A stretch of 64,000 nt of DNA from JBCCCJ01 sp039029315. Lineage in GTDB: Bacteria > Bacteroidota > Bacteroidia > J057. The translations under genes were made by a program, and so were the position numbers. The notes beneath the pieces were generated by a model. The model saw nothing but the letters and a program-made list of their open reading frames with translations. It was not told the DNA's origin and ran no database searches. The stretch lies in assembly GCA_039029315.1 (NCBI GenBank), contig JBCCGK010000038.1, positions 30,771-94,770 on the forward strand. The letters run 5' to 3'. Shown here piece by piece: positions 1 through 7,761 of this stretch (positions are counted from its first letter, which is position 1; each line of letters begins with the position of its first letter).

Positions 1-626
1 TCAATGATTCCTATCAAGGTTGGGTCGATAGCAAGATGCTTCTACCTATATCCGAAGAGGCCATTCAACAGATTACTGCTTTTCATTTTGTGCTGGAAGG
101 AGGCATCCTCTTGGAAGACAAGAGTCTTCTAAGATTGGCGCGAGGAACAGCCATCCCCCAATTCCAAGATCAAAAAAACGGGACCCTTAAGATTGGTTCA
201 TATCAATGGATTTGGGACGAGAACATCCAGACCACGACCCATTTGGATCGGTCTCGTTTGATTGAAGTCGCTCAGGGATTTCTGAACACACCTTACCTGT
301 GGGGAGGGTGTTCTGGTTTTGGGATAGATTGCTCTGGTTTGACACAGCGGGTGTTCCGAATGTGCGGCCTTCAATTGCCCAGAGATTCTTCCCAGCAAGC
401 CAAAGAAGGAACTGCCATTCGGTTCGGAGAGCATCGAGAAGGAGATCTTGCTTTTTTTGCCAAACCCAAGCAGGAGCGGATTACTCATGTAGGCTTGATT
501 GTAGACCCTGTTACTATCATTCACGCCTCAGGAAAAGTTCGTATTGATACATTTACCAATGAAGGGATATGGAATGAAAAGGTGAAAACTTTCACTCATC
601 AACTAATCACGATCCAGAGATGTTAA
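1..626 (+). CDS. NlpC/P60 family cell-wall hydrolase, 5' end cut by window
   Basis: This is a cysteine peptidase of the NlpC/P60 (C40) family, expected to cut peptidoglycan stem peptides outside the cytoplasm. The reading frame stays open to base 3 upstream of the first ATG (36), and those codons read like the end of a bacterial SH3 domain (YQGWVDSK). The true start therefore lies before the window. Counting from the ATG at 36, the catalytic domain holds the nucleophile Cys99 in DCSGL, His151 in THVGL and a third polar residue, His163 in IHASG, which is the normal triad order. The stop overlaps the start of the HNH gene by 7 bases, so the two are probably co-transcribed. Confidence 0.88.
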   Translation, partial: NDSYQGWVDSKMLLPISEEAIQQITAFHFVLEGGILLEDKSLLRLARGTAIPQFQDQKNGTLKIGSYQWIWDENIQTTTHLDRSRLIEVAQGFLNTPYLWGGCSGFGIDCSGLTQRVFRMCGLQLPRDSSQQAKEGTAIRFGEHREGDLAFFAKPKQERITHVGLIVDPVTIIHASGKVRIDTFTNEGIWNEKVKTFTHQLITIQRC

Positions 627-1126
627 TTAGAGAAAGTGTACTTGTCTTGAACCAGGATTATCAAGCGATTGGCGTTTGTGCGATAGAAAGGGCTTTCGTT
701 CTTGTCCTGCTCAAAAAAGCAGAACTTCTCTCAGAAAATCCTGGACGTCGCCTGAAATCAATTCGGGATGAATATAAGTTTCCATCTATTATTCGGCTGT
801 ATAGATATGTCCAATTGCCCTACAAGCGCGTCAATTTGACACGGCACAATGTCTTCAAGCGAGACCGCAACAAGTGTGTCTATTGCAACAGCAAAGAAAA
901 TCTCACCATCGATCATGTGGTTCCCAAGTCTCAAGGCGGACGAGATAGCTGGGATAATCTCGTCACTGCTTGCCAAAAATGTAACGCCAAAAAGGGGAGT
1001 CTGGAGCCTCAGCAGGTAGGTCTCGAATTGCGTTACCAACCTTTTCGGCCAAGTTTTGTGATGTTTTTGAGCAATTTTGCCGGAGATGTACGGGAAGATT
1101 GGAAGCCTTATCTGTATATGTCATAG
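620..1126 (+). CDS. HNH endonuclease
   Basis: This 168-residue protein is a small HNH nuclease of a type common in Bacteroidota. Residues 80-130 form the HNH/zinc fold: CVYC at 86-89 and CQKC at 118-121 would bind structural zinc, Asp98-His99 is the catalytic DH pair, and Asn113 is the middle N. The first 75 residues (a leader starting MLIRESVLVLNQDYQ) are the usual N-terminal domain of this subfamily. The start overlaps the NlpC/P60 stop. Its substrate is unknown. Relatives are often single chromosomal genes rather than parts of restriction systems, and nothing next to it suggests a methylase. Confidence 0.88.
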   Translation: MLIRESVLVLNQDYQAIGVCAIERAFVLVLLKKAELLSENPGRRLKSIRDEYKFPSIIRLYRYVQLPYKRVNLTRHNVFKRDRNKCVYCNSKENLTIDHVVPKSQGGRDSWDNLVTACQKCNAKKGSLEPQQVGLELRYQPFRPSFVMFLSNFAGDVREDWKPYLYMS

Positions 1127-1176
1127 TCCATGTTTTCTGGAGAAATTAGCGTTTCAAACATGTTCTTTGACAGATC

Positions 1177-2481
1177 TCAAGCAGAAGTGATATCTGTTAG
1201 TAACTCTGCCATTTGAGCAGTGGCATTCCGTCTGGTATACCTGCTGATATCGGCCTCTTCATTATTGAGTTTTCCTTTCTTATATCGTTGGTACATCTTT
1301 AGCAAGGCGCGTTTCATTTTTTCTTTTTCTCCAAATCCACAGATCACCCCAGATTTGGTTTCTGAGAGCACCCGGGCAAAATCTGCATCTTCAGGCCCTA
1401 TTGCCAAGATTGGGCGCCTAGATCCAATGTATTCGTAAGTTTTTCCAGGAATATGCCCCATAACATTTGGTACATTATTTACCAAAAGGAGGAGAAGCTG
1501 GGATGATCGCGTATATCGGAGTACTTCATTATGAGGGACATAAGCGATTTTTTCCACCAAATCAGTCAACCCTTGAGCCTCTAGTTGCTGAAAAGTAATG
1601 TGGTCCGTTTTGCCAACAAATCTCAATGCCAAATGATCTCGGAAAGTTGGAATTTCCCGACATAACTCTCCAAATGCCTCCCATAAGTCGGCAGAATTGC
1701 GGTCTCGATTCAAATAGCCAATATGGCTGCAAATGAACTTCTCCGAAAGAGGAGGAGCAGTGTCCGAAAAATCTTCCTCATCGAATCCGTTCGTAATGAC
1801 TTTGGTAGTCCCAGCTCCCAATTCCTGGAATTCTTTTTCCCATACCCAGCTAACTGTGACCAAACTATCAGCCTCCTGAATGACTGATGCTTCCATCTTG
1901 TGATGTCGTCGGTCAGCCCATTTGGTGAGTTTGAGTTGGTCATAAAAATCAATATTGGTCCAGGGGTCCCGGAAATCTGCAATCCAGGGCAGGCCGGTGT
2001 TTTGCTTGAGTCCTTTGGCGATCATATGCACAGTATGTGGAGGACCGCTTGAAAGAATCGCATCGACAGGATGTTGGTCCAGGTAGTCAGTCAGATATTT
2101 GACAGAAGGCTTAATCCAATATCTTCTGGCATCTGGAATAAAGAAATTTCCCCTGATCCAAACCGATAGGCGCTCGGTAAGGGATGGTTTTTTGTCTTCG
2201 GCAAGGAAGCCCGAATAGACTTTTTCTCCTTTTTTCTTTCCAGTAAATCTTTTGTAAACCTCATAAGGTTCCCAGATAGGGCCTTTGAGAACTGTGATGT
2301 CAGAAGGGACATCTGCTTCGAGAGAATGATCTATGATCGGATAGGCAGCATCAGCCGCAGTATATATGATGGGGTCCCACCCAAAATCTCTTAGGTATTT
2401 TCCAAGTTTCAGAACCCTTTGGACGCCGGCTCCACCACTTGGAGGCCAGTAGTATGTGATCAGGAGGACTTTTTTCCTCAT
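1177..2481 (-). CDS. Glycosyltransferase family 4 protein
   Basis: This 434-residue protein is a GT-B fold glycosyltransferase. The N-terminus carries the donor-side glycine loop of GT4 enzymes (YWPPSGGAGVQR, residues 11-22). The C-terminal half has the IPGKTYEYIGSRRPILAI region that contacts the sugar nucleotide. The acceptor cannot be read from sequence; surface polysaccharide or a glycolipid is likely. It lies downstream of the zinc-ribbon gene on the same strand, and its start overlaps that gene's stop by 4 bases, so translation is probably coupled. Confidence 0.87.
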   Translation of the reverse strand: MRKKVLLITYYWPPSGGAGVQRVLKLGKYLRDFGWDPIIYTAADAAYPIIDHSLEADVPSDITVLKGPIWEPYEVYKRFTGKKKGEKVYSGFLAEDKKPSLTERLSVWIRGNFFIPDARRYWIKPSVKYLTDYLDQHPVDAILSSGPPHTVHMIAKGLKQNTGLPWIADFRDPWTNIDFYDQLKLTKWADRRHHKMEASVIQEADSLVTVSWVWEKEFQELGAGTTKVITNGFDEEDFSDTAPPLSEKFICSHIGYLNRDRNSADLWEAFGELCREIPTFRDHLALRFVGKTDHITFQQLEAQGLTDLVEKIAYVPHNEVLRYTRSSQLLLLLVNNVPNVMGHIPGKTYEYIGSRRPILAIGPEDADFARVLSETKSGVICGFGEKEKMKRALLKMYQRYKKGKLNNEEADISRYTRRNATAQMAELLTDITSA

Positions 2482-3554
2482 TTTAAACCGTAATAGATGT
2501 CAAAAATCAGCGATCTTTTGGCTTTCAAGATACTGCCGATTTCAAGCTTAGACCAGACATCGTACGGAATTTTTTCTTTATGGACATCACCATCGTCCTC
2601 TTTGACGAAAATAAAATAGACTTCCTGCCTGTCTCCTTGTTTCCATTTATCTGCATCGGCCTGGGGAGGAGGGTTGGGCCATTGGGGAGAATGATCTTTG
2701 GCTTTTGCAGTTATGACGTTGGCTTTGACCCACTTCATGGTTTTGAAGTAATACTTGGTACCATAGACTGGAACCTGATCATAGACAGGTTCCTTATAGG
2801 TTTCCTGCCTGCTTTCATACACGGGTCTGGTACAGTATTTATCTACAAAATATCCGTTTCCTTTATCAATTTTGCCACATACATATCGTTCAGTACCGAC
2901 CTGAACTTGTCGTGTTCTGGTCTTGGTTTCATATCCGCGAAGGACTTGATTATAGGTTTTGATCTCTCGGGAAGACCTGACATCAAAGGCATCTGAAGGA
3001 GCACGGTCCCAGGCTTCTTGCTGTACAGGTTCATAGTGCAGCATCTGGATGTCCCTTTGCCAGGAAAATTGCTCGACGCTTACATCGATTTCTGTGGGGA
3101 AGCTTCTGAGGGCAAAGATTCCTACCAAAATCAAGACAGCTGCAATCAGGAATTTTCTAACAGGACTTCGACGATTTGATGTGAGTGATTTTGGTTCTTC
3201 CAGGGGATGTCGGGTCCTTTTGGGGGCAAAACTATCCGTAGGAACCTCAGAACTTCCATATTCTCGTTCCTGCAAATCTACATCATCGCTGCTCTCGTCT
3301 CTGGGATTGCCGCAGGAAAAACAAAGGGTGTCTACCGCCTTGTTTTGGGAGGTGCAATGTCCGCAAATCCAATCTACGCCGGCTTCTGCTTCTTTGATTC
3401 TTGCTTCATCCTGAACCAACTCTGCATCAGTGGGCAAATAAAATCGAACATCTTTGGGTCTGGGAGCTCCACAGTTTGGGCATTTGGTTTCTGGTCCCAA
3501 CACACCTTTGTTTCCACAAGTGGGGCAGTCCCATCTACCTACATGTACAGCCAT
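2478..3554 (-). CDS. Double zinc-ribbon membrane protein of unknown function
   Basis: The 358-residue protein starts with two zinc ribbons. The CxxC pairs are at about residues 10/13 and 25/28, then 64/67 and 78/81; the spacing and preceding Trp resemble RanBP2-type fingers. An acidic linker follows, then one membrane helix near residues 133-150. The extracytoplasmic part is rich in Tyr, Lys and Arg, with repeated 'RQxxxxxRYVCGK'-like and 'YEPVYDQVPVYG' segments. I cannot name a function. The ribbons are predicted to be cytoplasmic and the rest to face the periplasm. It is the first gene of the pair with the glycosyltransferase. Confidence 0.75.
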   Translation of the reverse strand: MAVHVGRWDCPTCGNKGVLGPETKCPNCGAPRPKDVRFYLPTDAELVQDEARIKEAEAGVDWICGHCTSQNKAVDTLCFSCGNPRDESSDDVDLQEREYGSSEVPTDSFAPKRTRHPLEEPKSLTSNRRSPVRKFLIAAVLILVGIFALRSFPTEIDVSVEQFSWQRDIQMLHYEPVQQEAWDRAPSDAFDVRSSREIKTYNQVLRGYETKTRTRQVQVGTERYVCGKIDKGNGYFVDKYCTRPVYESRQETYKEPVYDQVPVYGTKYYFKTMKWVKANVITAKAKDHSPQWPNPPPQADADKWKQGDRQEVYFIFVKEDDGDVHKEKIPYDVWSKLEIGSILKAKRSLIFDIYYGLK

Positions 3555-3707
3555 GTTGTTGATTGATTGTTTGTTTTATTTCCACTGAAGTTAAAATCCG
3601 AATTTGCAAGTTCAAAGCCACTCCTGTAATTTGTTAAGGAAATTAATCCTTTTCAGACATAAGGATGCCTTGATCCTTCCAATGGTTCAAAAAGTATATG
3701 CCTAGAT
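3555..3707. other. Divergent intergenic promoter region
   Basis: This gap separates the minus-strand zinc-ribbon gene from the plus-strand acetyltransferase, so it must hold both promoters. I see no exact Bacteroidota -7 box (TAnnTTTG) and no clear operator. The stretch just before the minus-strand start is A/C-rich, as is usual for leaders in this phylum. Confidence 0.4.
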
Positions 3708-4163
3708 ATGAAAAAATCCATGCAACAAGTTTCTTCCATAAGATTGGCTGATGAAGAAGATTTGCCGATGATTGTTCAATTGCTCGCGCAGGAGCAGCTG
3801 CCAACGGAAGATGTTGGCAAGCATCTTGATCTATACTTATGGGAAGAGCAGGATGAGATTGTTGCTATTGGAGGATGGGAAAGATATCACAACATTGGCT
3901 TGCTCCGCTCCATTGTATGTGTCTCAGACAAAAGAGGAAAAGGAAATGGGCGGCAATGGGTCAGCCAACTAATGGAAGAATCGAAACAGAAACAGTTGAC
4001 AGATTTGTATTTATTGACCACAACAGCAGCTCCATTTTTTGAGAAAATGGGATTTTCTGAGATCGATCGATCTGTTGTACCGGATTCCATTCGGCAGAGT
4101 GCTGAATTCAGTAGTCTGTGTCCGAGTTCTGCAGTGGTTATGCATCAGCGAATGAGTGAGTGA
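3708..4163 (+). CDS. arsN2: GNAT acetyltransferase, ArsN2-like
   Basis: This 151-residue GNAT-fold acetyltransferase matches the ArsN2 subfamily. It has the LPTEDVGKHL segment near the start and the characteristic C-terminal signature in which a TTTAAPFFEKMGF motif is followed by SAEFSSLCPSSA. The acetyl-CoA loop is the degenerate KRGKGNGRQW (RGxG type). Homologues often sit in arsenic operons, but no arsR, arsC, arsM or efflux gene is nearby, so the arsenic link here is by family only. It overlaps or abuts the DUF3810 gene and is probably co-transcribed with it. Confidence 0.8.
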   Translation: MKKSMQQVSSIRLADEEDLPMIVQLLAQEQLPTEDVGKHLDLYLWEEQDEIVAIGGWERYHNIGLLRSIVCVSDKRGKGNGRQWVSQLMEESKQKQLTDLYLLTTTAAPFFEKMGFSEIDRSVVPDSIRQSAEFSSLCPSSAVVMHQRMSE

Positions 4164-4167
4164 TTGT

Positions 4168-5283
4168 ATGAAGCGAAATTCCTCCTCTTTTCCACAAAAA
4201 TTAGATCGCCGATTTCTTTGGATTGGTCTGGGATTACTGAGCCTGCTGATTCGTTGGATCTTCAGCATGAATCCTTATTTCACCGAGGTACTTTACAGCA
4301 GGGGAATTTTTGCTATCATTCGATGGGCGTATGATTATACCTTGGGATGGATTCCTTTTCCTATCCTTTACCTGTTTGTCCCTGTATTGCTTAGCTGGAT
4401 TGTGTGGAAGATAAGGATTTATCGAAAGCGGTATCAAGGACGGACCTGGCTTCAACAGACAGCTGCCTGGATATTGCACTTGCTTGCATTTGGGGGAGGA
4501 GTAGTTTGTTTTTTCTTCTTTTTGTGGGGATACAATTATTCACGACTTCCTCTGGAAGAGCAGATGGATCTATCTGTTGGTTCTCTGGATGCAGCATCTA
4601 TCAAAGCAGAATTCTTTTTGGCGACAAAAGAAGCGGTGGAGGCACGAGACACAATTCCCAACATCACAGATTCAGCGATGGTTGCTGCCTTTTTTCCGCA
4701 TCCTCTTGAATCACATATGAGAAAATCCCTGGAAGAGGTGCTGGATACGATTGGATCAGGTAGCCCTGGTCGTGTGCGCGGGCGGAGATTGTGGCCAAAG
4801 GGATTGTTGATGCAGTTGGGAGCTACCGGCATCTATATCCCATTCGTTGCGGAAGGTCATATAGATGCAGGATTGCATCCAGTCTCTCAACCATTTACTC
4901 TGGCACACGAATTGGGACATGGCTATGGATTTGGAGATGAAGGAACCTGCAATTTTCTTGGATATCTGGCTTGCGAACAATCTTCAGACCCTGCAATTCA
5001 ATATGCTGGAAAATTGTCTTATTGGCGGGAAGTGGCAGGTTTGTATCGCAAACTCTCCCCCAAAGCATACAAAGAACACAGAGCAGCTTTGCCAGCAGGA
5101 ATGCTGGCAGATATCGAAGCGATCAATGCCGCATATCGGAAGTATCCTGGTTTTTTCCCAGATTTTTCCCGCTCTACGTATAATTCCTATCTCAAGAGTC
5201 AGGGAATCAGCGAGGGGACGGTGAATTATAGCAGGGTGGTGGCGATGGTTGCGGCCTGGCGGAGAAGGATTCCAAAGAAATAA
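4168..5283 (+). CDS. DUF3810 membrane protein with HExxH motif
   Basis: This 371-residue protein belongs to DUF3810, a Bacteroidota family. Three hydrophobic segments (about residues 17-34, 64-81 and 98-120) anchor it. The remainder carries a zinc-metallopeptidase-like HELGH at 247-251, followed by GFGDEGTCNFLGYLAC, in which a downstream Glu could be the third ligand. I chose the ATG at 4168. A GTG at 4156 would add four residues and overlap the previous gene by 8 bases; GAGTGAG at 4154-4160 would be a usable ribosome site for 4168. Peptidase activity has not been shown for the family, so that is inference. Confidence 0.85.
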   Translation: MKRNSSSFPQKLDRRFLWIGLGLLSLLIRWIFSMNPYFTEVLYSRGIFAIIRWAYDYTLGWIPFPILYLFVPVLLSWIVWKIRIYRKRYQGRTWLQQTAAWILHLLAFGGGVVCFFFFLWGYNYSRLPLEEQMDLSVGSLDAASIKAEFFLATKEAVEARDTIPNITDSAMVAAFFPHPLESHMRKSLEEVLDTIGSGSPGRVRGRRLWPKGLLMQLGATGIYIPFVAEGHIDAGLHPVSQPFTLAHELGHGYGFGDEGTCNFLGYLACEQSSDPAIQYAGKLSYWREVAGLYRKLSPKAYKEHRAALPAGMLADIEAINAAYRKYPGFFPDFSRSTYNSYLKSQGISEGTVNYSRVVAMVAAWRRRIPKK

Positions 5284-5797
5284 TATCGAATAGCTAGTGG
5301 TTCAAGCCATAAGTCCTTGACAATCCAAGTCTGGTCCTTTTGCACTCCACCTGCCTTGTTTTTTCTTCAGATAGCTCCCTATCTTCCTCAAACATGCGTT
5401 GGCGGAGCACAAAAGCCCTATGACTTAATGATCAGAAACTTAAGTAATGAACCACTAGGCACCGAAACCCAGGACGATGAGAGGCCAATATATTGTTATA
5501 AAATTGCCTCTGATATTTTCTAAATATGGCAAATGGGATTCCCGATATTTTCGGTGATAACGACACATCATCCACAGTTAGGCAAGTCATCCGCATATTG
5601 CGAAGCATCAGGTTTTTCAGTCAGATATGGAATCTCTTCTATATAGTTTTGAATGAATTGAGTTCAAGAAAGAGAATCCATTGATTGGTAATTCAAGAGG
5701 AATTCAGTAAAAAAAATGGCTGTAGTCTTGCCGAATAATTGTACCTTATTGCTCCTGCAATGGTTGTTTTTCATTTCTTATTAACCCTTGAACCCCT
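5284..5797. other. Intergenic stretch without a supported gene
   Basis: No convincing coding sequence lies here. A 68-codon TTG-initiated frame at 5317-5523 has no homologue I recognise and an implausible composition. The left half is occupied by the possible small inverted-repeat element listed separately. The right half is AT-rich and should contain the promoter of the dioxygenase gene; no exact TAnnTTTG box is present. Confidence 0.4.
5294..5458. repeat. Possible TA-flanked MITE-like element
   Basis: An 11-bp perfect inverted pair, CTAGTGGTTCA at 5294-5304 and TGAACCACTAG at 5448-5458, bounds about 165 bp. Weaker complementarity (ATAAGT against ACTTAA) lies just inside. If the repeat proper is GTGGTTCA, each end is flanked by TA, the target used by IS630/Tc1-mariner transposases. 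No second copy was found in the window, so this could be chance. Confidence 0.3.
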
Positions 5798-6673
5798 ATG
5801 AAAAGAAGGAAATTTACAGCTTTAGGCACATTGAGTGCGATTGCATTCAGCACAACTGGATTTGTTTCATTTGATGGAGAATCCTATGTCGGTGATTGCA
5901 AAACCACCACAGATATTCTTGGGCCATTTTATCGACCTGATAGTCCTATGAGAGATAATCTTGTGATTGATGGGATGCCGGGAGAATTAGTTGAATTGGT
6001 TGGATCTGTCCTGCATAAAGACTGTACGACTCCTCACAAAGAAGCAAAAGTCGAATTGTGGCATTGTTCGGCGGATGAAGTCTATGACAATGACACAGAT
6101 GAATTCAGATATCGTGGCACCACCATGGTCAATGAAAAAGGCGAATATCGATTTCTGACCCAGATGCCTGTTCCTTATGATGCTGGGGGCGGTAACTATC
6201 GGCCCGCACATTTTCATTTGATGATTTCCGCTCCTGGATATCAGAGCCTTGTTACACAGTTATATTTCACCGGAGACCCATGGATAGACAAAGATGTCAG
6301 TTCTACTTCGCCATCAGCGAAAGGAAGAATACTAGAAGTGAAAGATGGTAAAGAAGGAAAGAAAATAGTCTATTATGATATCGTGATGGCGGATAAACCG
6401 CTATTGGAAGCAAATTCGATTGATCAATTGGTTGGAACCTATTCATTTGGCAAAGGCAGGAGAAAAATGACCTTTTCTCGGAAAAATGGGCGCCTCTGGA
6501 TGCGGAATGAAATCTATGGCTACAACCTCACCTATATTGGCAAAAATACCTTTCATCTTTCTGGATTTGGAGATGATGGCACCACCTTTAAATTCAAGAT
6601 CCAGAAAGACGGGAAGATCAAATTGACGACGAGTTCAGTTCGGGGGACTAATGTCGCCTGGAAGGAGGTTTGA
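5798..6673 (+). CDS. Tat-exported intradiol ring-cleavage dioxygenase-like protein
   Basis: Residues about 35-200 match the intradiol dioxygenase fold (catechol 1,2-/protocatechuate 3,4-dioxygenase). The expected Fe(III) ligands are visible: Tyr96 (after the LWHC strand), Tyr127 (in PVPYD), and His138 and His140 in RPAHFH. The N-terminus MKRRKFTALG is a twin-arginine type signal, so it may be exported folded. From about residue 205 there is an extra beta-rich C-terminal domain of roughly 85 residues (LVGTYSFGKGRRKMTF...), like the DUF3471-type domains on other secreted enzymes. No beta-ketoadipate genes are nearby, so the substrate is unknown. Confidence 0.85.
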   Translation: MKRRKFTALGTLSAIAFSTTGFVSFDGESYVGDCKTTTDILGPFYRPDSPMRDNLVIDGMPGELVELVGSVLHKDCTTPHKEAKVELWHCSADEVYDNDTDEFRYRGTTMVNEKGEYRFLTQMPVPYDAGGGNYRPAHFHLMISAPGYQSLVTQLYFTGDPWIDKDVSSTSPSAKGRILEVKDGKEGKKIVYYDIVMADKPLLEANSIDQLVGTYSFGKGRRKMTFSRKNGRLWMRNEIYGYNLTYIGKNTFHLSGFGDDGTTFKFKIQKDGKIKLTTSSVRGTNVAWKEV

Positions 6674-6705
6674 TAATGATTGAATAAATTGTTCATCCTC
6701 TTATA

Positions 6706-6795
6706 TTTGGCCAAAAGTCAATAAAAAATCGACTTTTGGCCAAATTGGATGTTGTAAATTGGCCAAAAGTGGTTGAAAAAGGGACTTTTGGCCAA
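6706..6795. promoter_or_regulatory. Tandem TTGGCCAA hairpins upstream of the HARE-HTH gene
   Basis: Four copies of a 12-14 base arm occur in alternating orientation: TTTGGCCAAAAGTC at 6706-6719, its exact complement at 6731-6744, TTGGCCAAAAGT at 6759-6770 and its complement at 6784-6795. They can fold as two consecutive hairpins (14-bp stem with 11-base loop; 12-bp stem with 13-base loop), or copies 2 and 3 can pair instead. Each arm contains the palindrome TTGGCCAA. The array ends 38 bases before the preferred start at 6834, so it lies in the promoter or 5' leader. Confidence 0.75.
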
Positions 6796-6833
6796 CTATG
6801 GTCATTTATGAAGGTAGATATTGGATTAATCAG

Positions 6834-7760
6834 ATGACATTTTTAGAATTAGCCGAAAGAATCTTAAGAGAAGAACAAAAACCATTGACTTCTACGGAAA
6901 TATGGATTCGAGCTGAAGAAAAAGGATATACTTCACTACTAAACACTAGTGGTAAAACACCTTGGGCTACTTTGGCGGCCCAAATTTATGTCAATGAAAG
7001 AGATAACTCTGATACTCCTTTTGGTGTTATCGGCAAAAGACCAAAGCGGTTTTATTTAAAACAACAGGAAAGTCTATTGGACTTAGATAAGATTGAGACA
7101 GAGGAAAAGAGCGAAGAAATCATAAAAAAGAAGAGCAAAAGATATTTAGAAAAAGATCTTCATCCATTCTTAGCTCACTTTGCTTTTTTTGTTTTGAAGA
7201 GTTACACGAAAACTATCAACCATTCTAAATCTAATAAGAAAGAATACGGAGAATGGGTACATCCAGATATGGTTGGATGTGTATTTCCTATTGGAGATTG
7301 GAGTCAGGAAGTACTACAATTAAGTTCAACAGTAGGTAATAATGCGATTAAGGTTATTTCTTTTGAGTTAAAAAGGGAGTTAACTCTAGGAAAGTTAAGA
7401 GAAAATTTTTTCCAGACAGTCTCTAATTCTTCCTGGGCCAATGAGGGCTATTTGGTTGCTGCGGAAATTTCAGATAATGAGGATTTTAGAAATGAATTGT
7501 CAAGGTTATCCGCTTCCTTTGGAATAGGTGTGATTAGATTGGATATCGAAGAACCTTTTTCTTCAGAAATAATCCTTCCTGCAAAAACCAAAGAATTTCT
7601 CGATTGGGATACAATCAATAAATTGACAATGAACAAAGATTTTCGGGAATTTTTGAGAAGAATAAAAAATGATTTGACCAGTTCTGAGATTCGAAGCGAA
7701 GCTTATGACAAAATCCTGGAATCTGAAGAACTAGTCAAATCTATTCAAAAAAGGAAGTAA
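6834..7760 (+). CDS. HARE-HTH protein with PD-(D/E)XK-like nuclease domain (HrgA/COG2958-like)
   Basis: Residues 1-78 form a HARE-HTH domain (MTFLELAERILREEQKPLT..., then WATLAAQIYVNERD), a DNA-binding module found on restriction and chromatin proteins. After a charged linker, the C-terminal domain has Asp145 in HPDMVG and Glu178-Leu-Lys180 in ISFELK, the spacing of a PD-(D/E)XK nuclease core. The overall architecture resembles COG2958/HrgA proteins found at restriction loci. I prefer the ATG at 6834, where the HARE domain begins; an ATG at 6798 would add 12 residues and abut the hairpin array. The gene is more AT-rich than its neighbours, which hints at transfer. No methylase is adjacent. 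Confidence 0.75.
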   Translation: MTFLELAERILREEQKPLTSTEIWIRAEEKGYTSLLNTSGKTPWATLAAQIYVNERDNSDTPFGVIGKRPKRFYLKQQESLLDLDKIETEEKSEEIIKKKSKRYLEKDLHPFLAHFAFFVLKSYTKTINHSKSNKKEYGEWVHPDMVGCVFPIGDWSQEVLQLSSTVGNNAIKVISFELKRELTLGKLRENFFQTVSNSSWANEGYLVAAEISDNEDFRNELSRLSASFGIGVIRLDIEEPFSSEIILPAKTKEFLDWDTINKLTMNKDFREFLRRIKNDLTSSEIRSEAYDKILESEELVKSIQKRK

Positions 7761-7761
7761 T

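Noticed and set aside
5317..5523. 68-codon TTG-started open frame
   Set aside because: No recognisable homology, poor composition, no start signal, and it overlaps the possible MITE.
6671..6705. Short sequence after the dioxygenase as an attachment site
   Set aside because: No matching direct repeat was found on the far side of the HARE-HTH gene, so a mobile-island boundary cannot be supported.
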